From contig NC_085137.1 in the NCBI RefSeq assembly GCF_035046485.1, positions 455,633,004-455,697,003 of the forward strand: DNA of 64,000 nt. The letters run 5' to 3'. Below are positions 47,501 through 54,544 of the stretch, one piece after another. Position numbers and translations under genes: made by a program. The notes beneath the pieces are model-generated. The model saw nothing but the letters and a program-made list of their open reading frames with translations. It ran no database searches and had not been told where the DNA came from. Source of the stretch: Aedes albopictus. Its lineage: Eukaryota > Arthropoda > Insecta > Diptera > Culicidae. Position 1 is the stretch's first letter; each line of letters starts with the position of its first letter.

Positions 47501-50500
47501 CCTTTCGGTACACCTTGGTGTACGAGAAAGGCAAAAATTTGAAAAAATTTTTTTGAAATTTTTCCCGAAATTGCTGAAAAAAATCTGGAAATTTAAAAAA
47601 AAATAAGAATTCATTTTTATGTACTGAAGACTTTTTTGAGTAATCTAAGTATTGAGAAATCGTAAACTTTAGCACAATCTATGTTAGAATGTCTGATGAA
47701 ATATCTTAAGGAGTTGAGGAGTTGAGGAGTTGAGGAGAGAGAAACTCTGGGGAGATTCCTTGGAAAGTTTCTGCTGAATTTCCTGAAAGAATTTCAAAAA
47801 CAAATGTCTGTAGACTTTTATAAAAAAAAAATCAGCTGGACATCTGTCTGAATTGCTGGACTATTGCATGAACTTCATTGGCTAGATTTTCTTGTATTTT
47901 TTTATGAAAGAAACTATAGAGAAATTTCTGATAAAGTTTCGAAAAAATTAAGCAAATATATTTCTGAGCAAAACATCTGACGGAAGTCCCGGAGGAATCC
48001 CTGTTAGCTACCTGTAGTATTTTTTGCAGCCATTTAAAACAATCCATGGAGGAATCCCGTCATGAAATGCTTGTAGCAATTTCGGTATCAAATTTTGATG
48101 CGAATTTTATGAAAAAAATTGAAAAGTTCTTTAAGTAATGCCAGAACAATTTCTGGAGAAAACCTCTAGCTGAGGAATACTTGAAACATATTTCAAGAAA
48201 CATTTGAAGAAATCTCTGGTATTTGAACAGCATTTTGGAAAAAAAATCACGAATAAAACTCCAAAAGAAATAATTATAAATATTTCGAAGAGAAACCCTC
48301 AAAAGAATCATCTGAGCAAATTTGGTTTATCAATTCCTCTAGGAATACCTCCAGCGATTTTTCGATAAAAATCTTCAGGAATTCTTCCAGGAAATTCTTC
48401 CAGAAATGACAGGAATCTCTCCAAGAACTCCTCCAAGAATCCCTTCAGGAAATCCTCCAAGAATTCTTTCAGGAAATCCTCCAAGAATTTCTCCAACGAT
48501 CCCTTCCAGAATTCCCTTCCATGAATTTCTTCAGGAATACCTCCAAGATTTCTTTCAAAAATTCCAACAAGAATCTCTCTAGCAATTTATCTAGGAATTC
48601 CTTGAACATTTTTTTAGGAATTACTTCAAGAATTCCTAAAAGAATTCTTCCAGGAATTACTTGAAGAACTTCTTGAAGAAATTTCTAGAGAAAATCTTGA
48701 AGGTGTTCCTGGAGTACTTTCTGGAAGAATTCATGTAGTAATTTGTGAAGGATACTTTGAACAATTTCCTGGGGAAATTCTTAGAGCAATTCCTGAAAGA
48801 ATTTACTTGAGCAATTCCAGAAGGAACTACTAGAGGAATTTTTGAAGTTGTTTTTTAATTTTTATATTCTGGAGGAATTCCTGGAGGATCTTCTGAAGTA
48901 TTTTTCTGCAAGAATTCCATAAATTGGAGGAAGTCCTAAAACAATTCCTGGAGGAATTCACGCAAGGAATTCCTAAAGTATTTTCCGGAACAATTCCTGG
49001 AGTTATTTCTGGAGGATTTCCTGGAATAATTCTTGGAAAATTCCTGGAGGAATATCTGAAGTATTTTCTGGAGGAATTCCTGGAATATTTTTTGCAGGAA
49101 TTCTTGGAGTATTTCCCAGAACAATTCCTAGAGGAACTCCTGTAATAATTCCAGGAAGAATTCAATGAGTGATTTCTAGAGGAATTTCTGAAGTAATTCC
49201 TGAGGGAATTCCTGGAGTATATCCTGGAGGAATTCCTGGAGGAATTCTTTGAGGAATGACTGATGGAACTGTTGGAAATATTTCTAGACGACACCGTGGA
49301 GAAATTTTTGAAGGAATCCCTTCGATAAATTTCTAGATTAATTAACAGTTATTCCTGGAGCAAGTCGTGAAGAAATTTCTGGAAAAATTATCTGGGAAAA
49401 TTAATCGGAAAAATTCCTTGGAGGAATTCCTGAAGGAATCCCTGGAAGTATTCATGGTGTAAACTCTGGAGGCATCCCTGGAGGAATTTGTGGAACAAAA
49501 CTTTGAGGAATTCCTGAAGAAATGCCTGGATTAGTTGTTGACGGAAATCCTGGTTGAATTCCTAAAGGAGCTCTGAAGGAATTCCTGAAGAAATCTCCGA
49601 AAGAATCCTTTAAGGAATCCCTGGAAGAATTTCTAGCGGATTCGCTGGATGAACCCCTGGAGGAATTCCTGGGAAAATTCTTGGAGGAACTCCTGGAAAG
49701 CTTCCTGGAGGAATCCCAGGAAAAATCACCTGGATGAGTTTTCAGAGAACTCCTGGAGAAATCCTTCGGGGACACCACAGGAATCCTCGGGGAACTACCG
49801 GAGGAATTCCCGCGGAATTCTCGAAGGATTTCCAGGGGAACTCCTTCAGGATTTTTCGAAAGGTTCTTGAAGTAATTCCTGCGAAACTCCTGGTAGAATT
49901 CAATCATAGCCTTATAAGAAATTTCCGAGAAACTTCCGGGACACTCGTGAAAGATTTCACGGGAAGTCCGGGAGGCATTTCTTAGAAAATTGTAGAGATA
50001 TTCTCGGAGAACATCACGATGAATTTTCGAGGGACTCCTGGAGGAATTTCCGAGGAACACCTGGAGGAATTCTTGGCTAATTTGTGACACTTCAAATGAG
50101 ATGCAACAGAAATTTGCGTGCAAGAATAACATCGATAAAGTAAAGAAATACAAGAGTAGAGCTTGTAGAGCTTGAAGGTCTTCATTCCAGAATAGTTTGG
50201 ATGACCTAGATCACCAAGCGAATGTTGCATAGTTATCGGAATTGCATTCAAAGGCTCTAGAATTAGCGTAGGGTAGATTCCGCGAGCATTCGCTGCAATA
50301 AAAATATCCTAAGATTTACAGATATTGCGATCCGTACTTCAAAGTACATTGTGTCCATTTGTATGCCAGTGGACACCCAAATAGCAGCATATAGAGATAC
50401 TCGTAACATTATGAGGTGCAACAGACACAATCGTGAAAGAATTATGCCGATACAGTGAAGAGGCACAGGAGTAGAGCCTGTAGACGTTGAAGGTCATAAT

Positions 50501-51441
50501 TCCAGAATAGTTTGGAAAGCCTGGAACGTCCCACGAATGTACCAAAAGCGTTATTGTTGTGCACTGAGGCTCCATCTGCAGTATACACTACATTCCACTT
50601 TTTTACAATTAAAGCATGATACATGTATGTATGTAGATATTGTAACTCAAACTTCCAAGTGCTTTGTAAGCTATTTGTATTTCACGGAATGTCCAACTAC
50701 CTCAATATCGAGTTGCTCGCAGTATTGCGATGTCTAATAGACATCAACGTGACTAAATTTCTTGAACAGAGTGAATACAAATGCTGGTAGATTCTGTAGA
50801 TCTTAAGACAAATATATTCCAGAGAAGTTTGGATGACCTAGAGCACCCAATTCATGTACCATGAATTTTGAGTTCTGTGATCATACATCGTATATAGAAT
50901 TTGGTGTACATTGTTGGATTTGTGACACAAACTTCGGAGTACTTTGGAGGCCTTAGAATAGCTCTGGGATCAAAATTTCAACAGACTATGATGGGTAGTA
51001 CATTGCATGTCAAGGATCAGTGAAAACTATTGATTGTTAGCAAAACGATGAAATTTGACCAAAAATATGTAGAATTTACAAAAAACACGTATTTTTGGCT
51101 CCCAGCTAAATGGGGGGAGGGTGCAAAGAGGGGAGATAACATGCATTTCTTCGCACAACTTCAACCTCAAGATAAAATGTTTTAAATCAAAGAAGATATT
51201 TATTGTCCCGGGTGTTTACGGGTCAATAAACATCCAGATGTTTTTGTGATACCTTGTTCAGAAGCTTCGATGCGATACGCATTTTCAAGTAATATTTTGT
51301 GATACTATGACTATTTCCAAAAAATGTAACACAATTTGAAATTAATGACCTTTTCACTTAAATTTTTCAGATCTGTACTTCCTCAAAAAGGATGAAAAGG
51401 ACAAAAAGCTGAAAAGATGTTCCTTCTGTAAAATAAACTGA
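26532..51441 (+). CDS. Rab34/Rab36-family small GTPase (4 exons)
   Basis: Predicted 283-residue small GTPase that switches between GTP and GDP states on membranes to direct vesicle traffic. The exons are 26532-26902, 26968-27163, 27224-27437 and 51371-51441. All junctions are GT/AG and the frame holds throughout (852 nt with stop). Seen: a P-loop GDVATGKSS (residues 78-86), switch I with RGTIGVDF (T103), switch II WDTAGHERF (125-133), base recognition TKKD (184-187) and SAQ (218-220). The end is NLYFLKK followed by a basic stretch with Cys277 and Cys280. The GVDFE block, the TKKDL variant and the NLY...KK...Cys tail fit the Rab34/36 branch better than other Rabs. The usual catalytic Gln of switch II is His130. 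The start at 26532 has A at -3; the frame stays open upstream into a SINE, so a longer N-terminus cannot be excluded. Confidence 0.88.
26903..26967 (+). other. Rab intron 1 (65 bp)
   Basis: Donor GTGAGT and acceptor TTAACAG. It splits the Ile124 codon (two bases upstream) and leads straight into WDTAG. Confidence 0.9.
27164..27223 (+). other. Rab intron 2 (60 bp)
   Basis: Donor GTAATT and acceptor TTTGTAG, phase 0, between KKDLL and VNESS. Confidence 0.88.
27490..27640 (-). repeat. retroposed repeat fragment, copy 2
   Basis: Shares ACACAGCCA, a CTGGAAA block, a CACATCGGAGAT-like block and AAGCGGCCAGGCCTACTG with the copies at 4110 and 35545. Diverged and short. Confidence 0.5.
27641..28317. 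repeat. diverged repeated phrase TCTTCGGCAAAGTT in three places
   Basis: The phrase TCTTCGGCAAAGTT with a following CAGAAGG, or close variants, occurs near 27692, 28050 and 28164. Phrases with ACAAACAGTTTAGTTCA and a CACTAGGTG block occur near 27740 and 28210. The same phrase is at 52777. This is probably old dispersed repeat material. No gene. Confidence 0.45.
28318..28562 (+). repeat. 31-bp satellite, segment 1
   Basis: Degenerate tandem units of 31 bp that begin TGAATCACTTG and end TGAATCAGACC. The segment is cut at its right edge by an insertion at 28563. Confidence 0.85.
28563..29679 (-). mobile_element. 1.1-kb insertion in the 31-bp satellite, class unresolved
   Basis: The satellite is interrupted here and resumes after 29680. 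The ends are GTAACC (left) and GGTTAC (right), flanked by AATGT on both sides. The minus strand contains a 107-residue open frame (28890-29213) that may start at MASEPN, and a run of about 16 Cs. An AATAAA lies near 28741 on that strand. Inside are small hairpins near 28583 and 28650. It could be a degraded retroelement or a DNA element. Confidence 0.6.
29337..29352. repeat. poly-G run
   Basis: About 16 consecutive G. It lies inside the insertion at 28563-29679 and can form G-quadruplex structure or cause assembly error. Confidence 0.9.
29680..29839 (+). repeat. 31-bp satellite, segment 2
   Basis: Continuation of the TGAATCACTTG...TGAATCAGACC units between two insertions. Confidence 0.85.
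30257..30472 (+). repeat. left terminal minisatellite of foldback-like element
   Basis: Tandem TTTACCCGAA-based units, 12-17 bp each, many with a GCGAC or ACGAC spacer. Confidence 0.9.
31155..32610 (+). repeat. 81-bp-period repeat around GGCTGTTCTTTCGA
   Basis: Eleven copies of CTTCTTTT, about 10 nt, then GGCTGTTCTTTCGA (or variants) start near 31165, 31247, 31321, 31725, 31882, 31966, 32239, 32325, 32410, 32490 and 32564. Most gaps are 74-86 bp or near multiples of that. A twelfth copy is inverted and abuts the last one (32581-32610). Between motifs the sequence is hardly conserved. Confidence 0.7.
32867..33040 (-). repeat. right terminal minisatellite of foldback-like element
   Basis: Units of TTCGGGTAAATG type, the inverse of the left array. 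Confidence 0.9.
33058..33141 (+). repeat. 31-bp satellite, segment 3
   Basis: Fewer than three units, between two insertions. Confidence 0.85.
33142..34745. mobile_element. 1.6-kb DNA element with CCCAACTAACAAT ends
   Basis: The left end CCCAACTAACAAT and its perfect inverse at 34733-34745 bound the insertion. GA flanks both sides, so the target duplication is 2 bp or undetermined. The satellite continues on both sides. No transposase is seen. An internal tRNA-like stretch at 34348-34415 may be a nested SINE. Confidence 0.75.
34348..34415 (+). other. tRNA-like sequence (possible SINE head)
   Basis: AGGATGGCGCAGATAGG resembles an A box and GAGTTCTAATCCGG a B box, at about tRNA spacing. It is not a functional tRNA gene as far as I can fold it. 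Confidence 0.4.
34746..35285 (+). repeat. 31-bp satellite, segment 4
   Basis: The longest surviving part, about 17 units. Adjacent units such as those at 34806-34867 are nearly identical. Confidence 0.9.
35471..37381. mobile_element. foldback MITE interrupted by a retroposed insert
   Basis: The left tip CAGGGGATGTCCAAAATG and the right tip inverse (CAGGGGGTGGCCAAAATG) are flanked by TA. Without the insert the element is about 700 bp. Its two arms (36705-36950 and 37120-37381) are inverse copies of about 250 bp containing TTTTTGATGCA-type and GTTCGGGTAAAACAC landmarks. Non-coding. Confidence 0.8.
35515..36704 (-). mobile_element. 1.19-kb retroposed insert with TTAGA-repeat tail
   Basis: A 24-bp direct repeat with one mismatch (35491-35514 and 36705-36728, starting TGGGTTAGGCAA) flanks the insert. 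The left edge is a run of about seven AATCT units, which on the minus strand is a pentanucleotide 3' tail. The element therefore lies on the minus strand with its 5' end near 36704. The 5' 300 bp is GC-richer (GCGCGCGGGCGG) and resembles a leader. The 3' part matches the repeats at 4110 and 27490. No intact reverse-transcriptase frame is present; it could be a SINE-like or deleted LINE copy. Confidence 0.75.
37384..37739. other. unassigned sequence
   Basis: No recognised feature. GACAGTCTGCATGAG... and its surroundings do not match other parts of the window that I can see. Confidence 0.35.
37740..39420 (-). repeat. degenerate 12-bp satellite array 4, orientation switch
   Basis: Units read in the minus sense (ATTCCTCCAGGAATTC style) to about 38.8 kb, then in the plus sense (CTTCTGGAGGATTTT style) to the end. 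The intervening 50-100 bp are poorly conserved. Confidence 0.75.
39530..42830 (+). repeat. tandem duplication, copy A
   Basis: The sequence 39530-40370 matches 43130-43925 closely by eye (landmarks AAGAATCCCTTCTTTG-like, GAAGTATTCCAAGAAAAA, TCCCTGGTTGCAA). The sequence 40395-42830 matches 47570-50110 (landmarks AAATAAGAATTCATTTTTATG, TGACGGAAGTCCCGGAGG, CAAATGAGAT.CAACAGAAA). It ends with the 12-bp array at 41120-42800. A segment near 39845-40057 has inverse ends (ACCGTCTACCCC) and may be a small MITE shared by both copies. Confidence 0.8.
41120..42800 (+). repeat. degenerate 12-bp satellite array 5 (copy A)
   Basis: Minus-sense units from 41150 to about 41400, then a spacer of about 120 bp, then plus-sense units to 42800. 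The same switch occurs at the matching place in copy B, so it predates the duplication. Confidence 0.85.
42831..43113 (+). mobile_element. tRNA-derived SINE (Feilai-like), copy 2
   Basis: Head GGCCCATATAGCCGAGGCGG, A box at 42839-42850, B box GGTTCGATTCC at 42892-42902, body ending CGCCAAGAAGAGGAG. It is nearly identical to the copy at 26024-26300 but on the opposite strand. It lies exactly at the junction between duplication copies A and B, and I see no matching direct repeat on its two sides. Confidence 0.9.
43120..43928 (+). repeat. tandem duplication, copy B, part 1
   Basis: Matches 39530-40370. It is interrupted at about 43928, after AATATCACT, where copy A continues GGAAAAATGCC. Confidence 0.8.
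44465..44545. repeat. imperfect hairpin with GTGCAGAA...TTCTGCAC ends
   Basis: GTGCAGAATGAGGATTTTTA is answered by the inverse with several mismatches, ending GAGTTCTGCAC. The arms are about 35 bp. Confidence 0.6.
45020..45065. repeat. short perfect palindrome
   Basis: TCCCATGTTATATGGG is followed by its own inverse within a few bases. It is probably a trace of a small foldback element. Confidence 0.75.
45530..47180 (+). repeat. 150-bp satellite, about ten units
   Basis: The anchor GGTTCCGGAACAC or a close variant starts near 45568, 45865, 46004, 46147, 46299, 46448, 46600, 46746, 46898 and 47050. Steps are 139-152 bp, with one double step near 45.7 kb where a unit is replaced by unrelated sequence. 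Each unit carries ACCGGTT twice around the anchor (an internal inverted pair), a GATGTGTCGCATGCATGGGT block and a CTGCTTACCGTTCATC block. Successive open frames with HFRRDTWNRF or LPAGHLEPVPEHNRF are products of the repeat. Confidence 0.92.
47345..47403. repeat. (CA)n-type microsatellite
   Basis: Interrupted ACACACAC and ATACATAC runs inside the 3.6-kb insertion. Confidence 0.9.
47556..50110 (+). repeat. tandem duplication, copy B, part 2
   Basis: Matches 40385-42830. It resumes with CCCGAAATTGCTGAAAAA, the counterpart of GGGAGAAATTGCTGAAAAA in copy A, and ends ATGCAACAGAAATTTG, where copy A has the SINE. Confidence 0.8.
48340..50090 (+). repeat. degenerate 12-bp satellite array 6 (copy B)
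   Basis: Minus-sense units to about 48640, then plus-sense units. Open frames up to 233 residues (49452-50153, minus) are made of repeats such as NSSR and SRNS. Confidence 0.88.
50100..50960 (+). repeat. 316-bp tandem repeat, about three diverged units
   Basis: The anchor ATTCCAGAATAGTTTGG (or ATTCCAGAGAAGTTTGG) starts at 50184, 50499 and 50816, steps of 315 and 317 bp. A second anchor of the type AAACTTCCAAGTGCTTTG recurs at about 50332, 50650 and 50927. No unit has a convincing reading frame. Confidence 0.8.
50961..51370. other. unassigned intron sequence before Rab exon 4
   Basis: Nothing but the polypyrimidine tract and acceptor TTTTTCAG at the end. Confidence 0.4.
51371..51441 (+). CDS. 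Rab exon 4 (C-terminal tail)
   Basis: Seventy-one nucleotides encoding the end of the GTPase: LYFLKKDEKDKKLKRCSFC and three more residues (KIN), then TGA. It is too short to be found as an independent open frame. It is supported by a good polypyrimidine acceptor, exact phase agreement with exon 3, and resemblance to the NLY...KKK...CC tail known in Rab34. The cysteines sit in a CxxC arrangement and the last four residues (CKIN) resemble a CaaX box rather than the common CC or CxC ending. Confidence 0.8.
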
Positions 51442-51507
51442 CTTGCTAATCAAAGTTCACATTGACTCGGTTTATTGTGATCCGAAAATTCCGAAATTCC
51501 TCTCGCA

Positions 51508-52169
51508 ATGAAGTCCTCAAGAACCTCACTCAAAAAGAAAGAATCTTCCAAGATCGAACAGATCTCAACCCAACTTGCCTCCTTGGTGTCCATCCATTGG
51601 GACCCGGAAGCACTCCAAAGTGAAATCCTGCTTGAAGATGAGCGAACATCCGACAGAAAATCAGTTACGTTTCAACAGCAGCACCCCTCAAAGCCCTCCG
51701 CCGATCCAAGCCCTTTCACATTGGAACTACGGGAACTGCTCAGCTGTCGCGCGCAACAGGAAGTAAGTGAAATTGATTCCAACATGGTCGCATGGCGACA
51801 ACAGTTGGCCACCCCTCTCTTCCAAACATTTTTTTAACGTTCACGCACTTGTGCACCATCACCACCATCCAGGTCGTTATCGATGAAATCGATTATACAC
51901 CGCGGGGTCTTGCGCCGACGCGCTACGGCAAAGACAAATACAGTTGGGATCAGTTGCAGTCACGGTGGAGTCCTGATGGTGGCGGCGGAGGCGGCGGCGG
52001 CGGCGGTGACGATGGTGATCAGGATCAGAAGCAAACCGAAGACAAAGCGGAAGTTTGTTCGATTTTGAGTTTGGATTGGAGCGAGGCGGAGTTCGGGAAG
52101 CAAGTAAAGTCCGTATCGGAACCGGAAGGAACGAAGACGACGACGACGAAGATGGAGGAACCGGCTCAG
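51508..52169 (+). CDS. unrecognised gene, first two coding exons (3' part not seen)
   Basis: Two exons in phase. Exon 1 is 51508-51762 (85 codons, starting MKSSRTSLKKKESSK, donor GTAAGT). Exon 2 is 51873-52169 (99 codons, acceptor CATCCAG, donor GTAGGT). Joined they encode 184 residues: a basic Ser/Lys-rich start, a helix-like LASLVSIHWDPEALQSEILL region, the block DEIDYTPRGLAPTRYGKDKY at about 89-108, a run of ten Gly (121-130), and an acidic and Thr/Lys-rich end. Third-position GC is higher than in the flanks, as in coding DNA here. I do not recognise a family. The first ATG lies 66 bp after the Rab stop codon. The next exon must lie beyond a long intron or outside the window. Confidence 0.65.
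51763..51872 (+). other. intron 1 of the unrecognised gene (110 bp)
   Basis: Donor GTAAGT, acceptor CCATCCAG, phase 0. The exons on both sides stay open. Confidence 0.7.
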
Positions 52170-52473
52170 GTAGGTGGCGTGTTTTAGTTAGTTCTAATAT
52201 CAGATTATTATTATTACGTTGAGTAAATATTTATTTATTAAATATCATCATCTGGATGAAATATGGTTCAACATAGATAGAGAAAACAGCTTAGTTCGAA
52301 ATTCACTGACTACACTCAGGCAAATAAACCTAAGATTATCATATGGTCTAACTTATGAAATGGCCTTTAAACAATTTATAACGGCTAGAACGATTTTCAT
52401 AAGGTCGGTCTATGACGCAGAATCGACTCACAGTTTGGCTTTTATACACATTTAGCAACACGATATTCTCAAG

Positions 52474-52545
52474 CGTCGATAGCCGCGTGGGTTGGGCACG
52501 AGCTCAGCGATCTCGACGTTCATGGATCGATTCCAGTCTGCATCA
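52474..52545 (+). other. tRNA-like sequence (possible SINE head)
   Basis: GATAGCCGCGTGGGTTGGGC resembles an A box region and GGATCGATTCC a B box, at 52524-52534. The acceptor stem does not pair properly, so a SINE remnant is more likely than a tRNA gene. Confidence 0.45.
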
Positions 52546-52580
52546 TTTTGTGATTTGTCTGCTTTTTTTCATAAGTTTAT

Positions 52581-52616
52581 CTTGATGAATTTCGGTAGTT
52601 TACTTCGCTGAGTGTA
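52581..52616 (+). repeat. repeat end shared with 15.0 kb (inverted)
   Basis: TTGATGAATTTCGGTAGTTT and the following TACTTCGCTGAGTGTA match the reverse complement of 15034-15070 without a mismatch over more than 30 bp. Confidence 0.75.
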
Positions 52617-52673
52617 CGTGTTGCTAGTGTTTTAGGAGCTTTCAGTTTAGCCTCAAAGTAGTATACTGCCCCC

Positions 52674-52727
52674 ACTCGCATAACTGTCCCATATGAATAG
52701 GAATCCCAGCAAAGATGGGACTGTTAT
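52674..52727. repeat. short hairpin CACTCGCATAACTGTCCCAT
   Basis: About 20-bp arms with one mismatch around a 14-nt loop. It resembles the palindrome at 45.0 kb in containing TCCCAT...ATGGGA. Confidence 0.75.
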
Positions 52728-52889
52728 GCGAGTGAAGGTAGTATATCTCGCATCCTGGATCACTTCAAAGGTATTGTCTTCGGCAAAGTTGCTCAGAAGA
52801 CTGAAAACTTTCACAAAGAAAACAATTCAAGCCTAACTTTACCAAACACCGTATTTAACAAAAGCCACAAACGGAGAAAATCTAAAGGG

Positions 52890-52952
52890 AAGTTTGCTGT
52901 TCCCATAACAACTTATACATTGAGGTAAGTTGCTATGGGAACAGCAACTTAT
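52890..52952. repeat. short hairpin with GCTGTTCCCATA arms
   Basis: AAGTTTGCTGTTCCCATAAC is answered by TGCTATGGGAACAGCAACTT after about 20 nt. Confidence 0.7.
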
Positions 52953-53311
52953 TTTAGAACACATTTTAGAAACGTTAAAAATCCGGGTATTTTTGCACAA
53001 ATTATCCCAAAAGGTGAGTGATACAAGCAAGGGGCTAGACACGTATTAGCATAATGAGTGTATTGAAAATATATTAGTTTATTTGCGGTATATTAATGCT
53101 CTGTGATTAATGTATTAATGTATATTATTGTATATTGATGTATTACCTGGGCTTGGATTATATCTTCCAGGAAGCTTTGATTTCAGGCATGTGGTCGATG
53201 TGCTTTGCAGTAATGATTGGAATAGCTGAATGTATAATCAATGGCAAACAATTCTGTAAAAATCAGATCTTCAAATCATCTGATATAGTTATACTGATCA
53301 TGATGCTGCAT

Positions 53312-54536
53312 CTAGGGGCGGGACAGCTCTAATATTGATTAGCGGTATTAGAGGTATTAATAAATATTAATCCCATAGCCAGACCATTTTTTAATCAAGT
53401 AAGCCATGCTAATTGAACTTGATTGATGACATCAACAAGAAATGACAAAAATAGCCATTCTGCTTTCATTGCTTCTAGAATATGAAAAGGACTATCACTA
53501 ATTAGAACAAAATAACTAGATATTGGTTCTACACCGTTCTTCATACTCCGGAAGAACAAACTACGGAACTTACTGTAGGACAATATTCAATTGGTTAGGC
53601 GCAACAGCCTTTGTTGGTAGTGATATCCAATCGCAAAACGACATTGTACAACAGAATGTCAATGACTTTGCTTGTAATAATGCGAATATAAATAGCAATT
53701 CCCTCTCAATCTAGGTTTTTCCTTTGATTCTTTGAGCTGATTCACGTGATCGGCTACGAGATATAGTTTTCGAAAGAAAGCAGGATTGGTTTAAATTTGT
53801 AAATGCAAAGATAAGCGACAAAGAGAAATTTGTATTAGTAGGGTGAGCTTTCATATCTAGTTTATTTCACTAAATGAACTTCGAAATTAACATACAACAG
53901 AAATTCAGAGACATTGTGTGTTCTTATCACATGTATAGAAGCTTGTTGATCACATAAAATAAAGTCTTCCGCGTCGATTTCTCAAAACACAGCGCTTTCA
54001 GTTTTCGACAGCCACATCCGTTATGGAAATTGAAGCTGAAATAATCAACAGCGATTAAATTTTCAATTGGACGAACAGAAAAAAACACGACCGACAAACC
54101 AAGAGACAAACCGTATTCCCACCTCTCGTCTTTGTGACAGTTACTTGTTGTATGAAAATTCATGACATACTACAAATAAAATGCTACGGTGGACGGTAAG
54201 GATTAGGAAACTAATATTATACGATTCAAAATAAAATCTACTTTCGCGACTACTTTTACCCGCAGTCAGAGATACGCGCGAGACAGTCGCCTAAGAAAAC
54301 AGATCTGTTTTCAAATTTCCTATCTTAGCATTCTTTGATAATTCTTGAAAAAATAATTGCCACATGGCCGGGTGATATGACGACTGCTGCGACTGCACGT
54401 GGCATTTGCACTGCGATCAAATGTTGTCCATCATTGAAGGCCTTGGAAAGTAGTCGCCATAATTGTGTTTTTCTTGCAACGCACAATATTTATTAGGCGG
54501 TATTAGCGCCGGTATTAGGAGCTGTCCCGCCCCTAG
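53312..54536. mobile_element. hAT-like non-autonomous element (1225 bp)
   Basis: The left end CTAGGGGCGGGACAGCTC is perfectly inverse to the right end. A perfect 8-bp direct repeat TGCTGCAT flanks it at 53304-53311 and 54537-54544. The 8-bp duplication and GGGGCGG ends fit the hAT superfamily. Further in, both ends carry TAATA, GGCGGTATTAG-like repeats. No transposase frame is found, so it would need a transposase in trans. Confidence 0.85.
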
Positions 54537-54544
54537 TGCTGCAT

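Larger units (their letters stand above)
43929..47555. mobile_element. 3.6-kb insertion in copy B with CCTTTCTCGT ends
   Basis: It begins about AAAACCCAGATTAATCCACC. The left motif GCGCCTTTCTCGTCG (43967) and the right motif TACGAGAAAGGCAAAAA (47522) are inverse. Near the right end is a phrase I recall as common in mosquito genomes (TGACCCCTCCGGGGGCTC). It holds a 150-bp satellite and a CA microsatellite. The exact borders were deduced by comparison with copy A and could be off by 30 bp. An open frame of 123 residues (44228-44599) overlaps a hairpin (44465-44545) and is not supported as a gene. Confidence 0.65.
27438..51370 (+). other. Rab intron 3 (about 23.9 kb, repeat-filled)
   Basis: The donor GTAAGT follows CTCA at 27437. 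The acceptor TTTTTCAG precedes 51371 and restores an Asn codon that opens the conserved NLY tail. The content is almost entirely repeats: satellites, nested transposons, a 3.3-kb tandem duplication and a SINE. Confidence 0.8.
52170..53303. other. probable intron of the unrecognised gene, with small repeats
   Basis: Begins at a donor (GTAGGTGG). It holds a tRNA-like stretch, a shared repeat end and two hairpins (listed separately). No further exon can be recognised. Confidence 0.4.

Noticed and set aside
49452..50153. A 233-residue minus-strand open frame, the second longest uninterrupted frame in the window
   Set aside because: It lies in 12-bp array 6. The Ser/Arg/Asn/Pro-rich sequence follows the repeat unit and the matching region of copy A is broken in another way.
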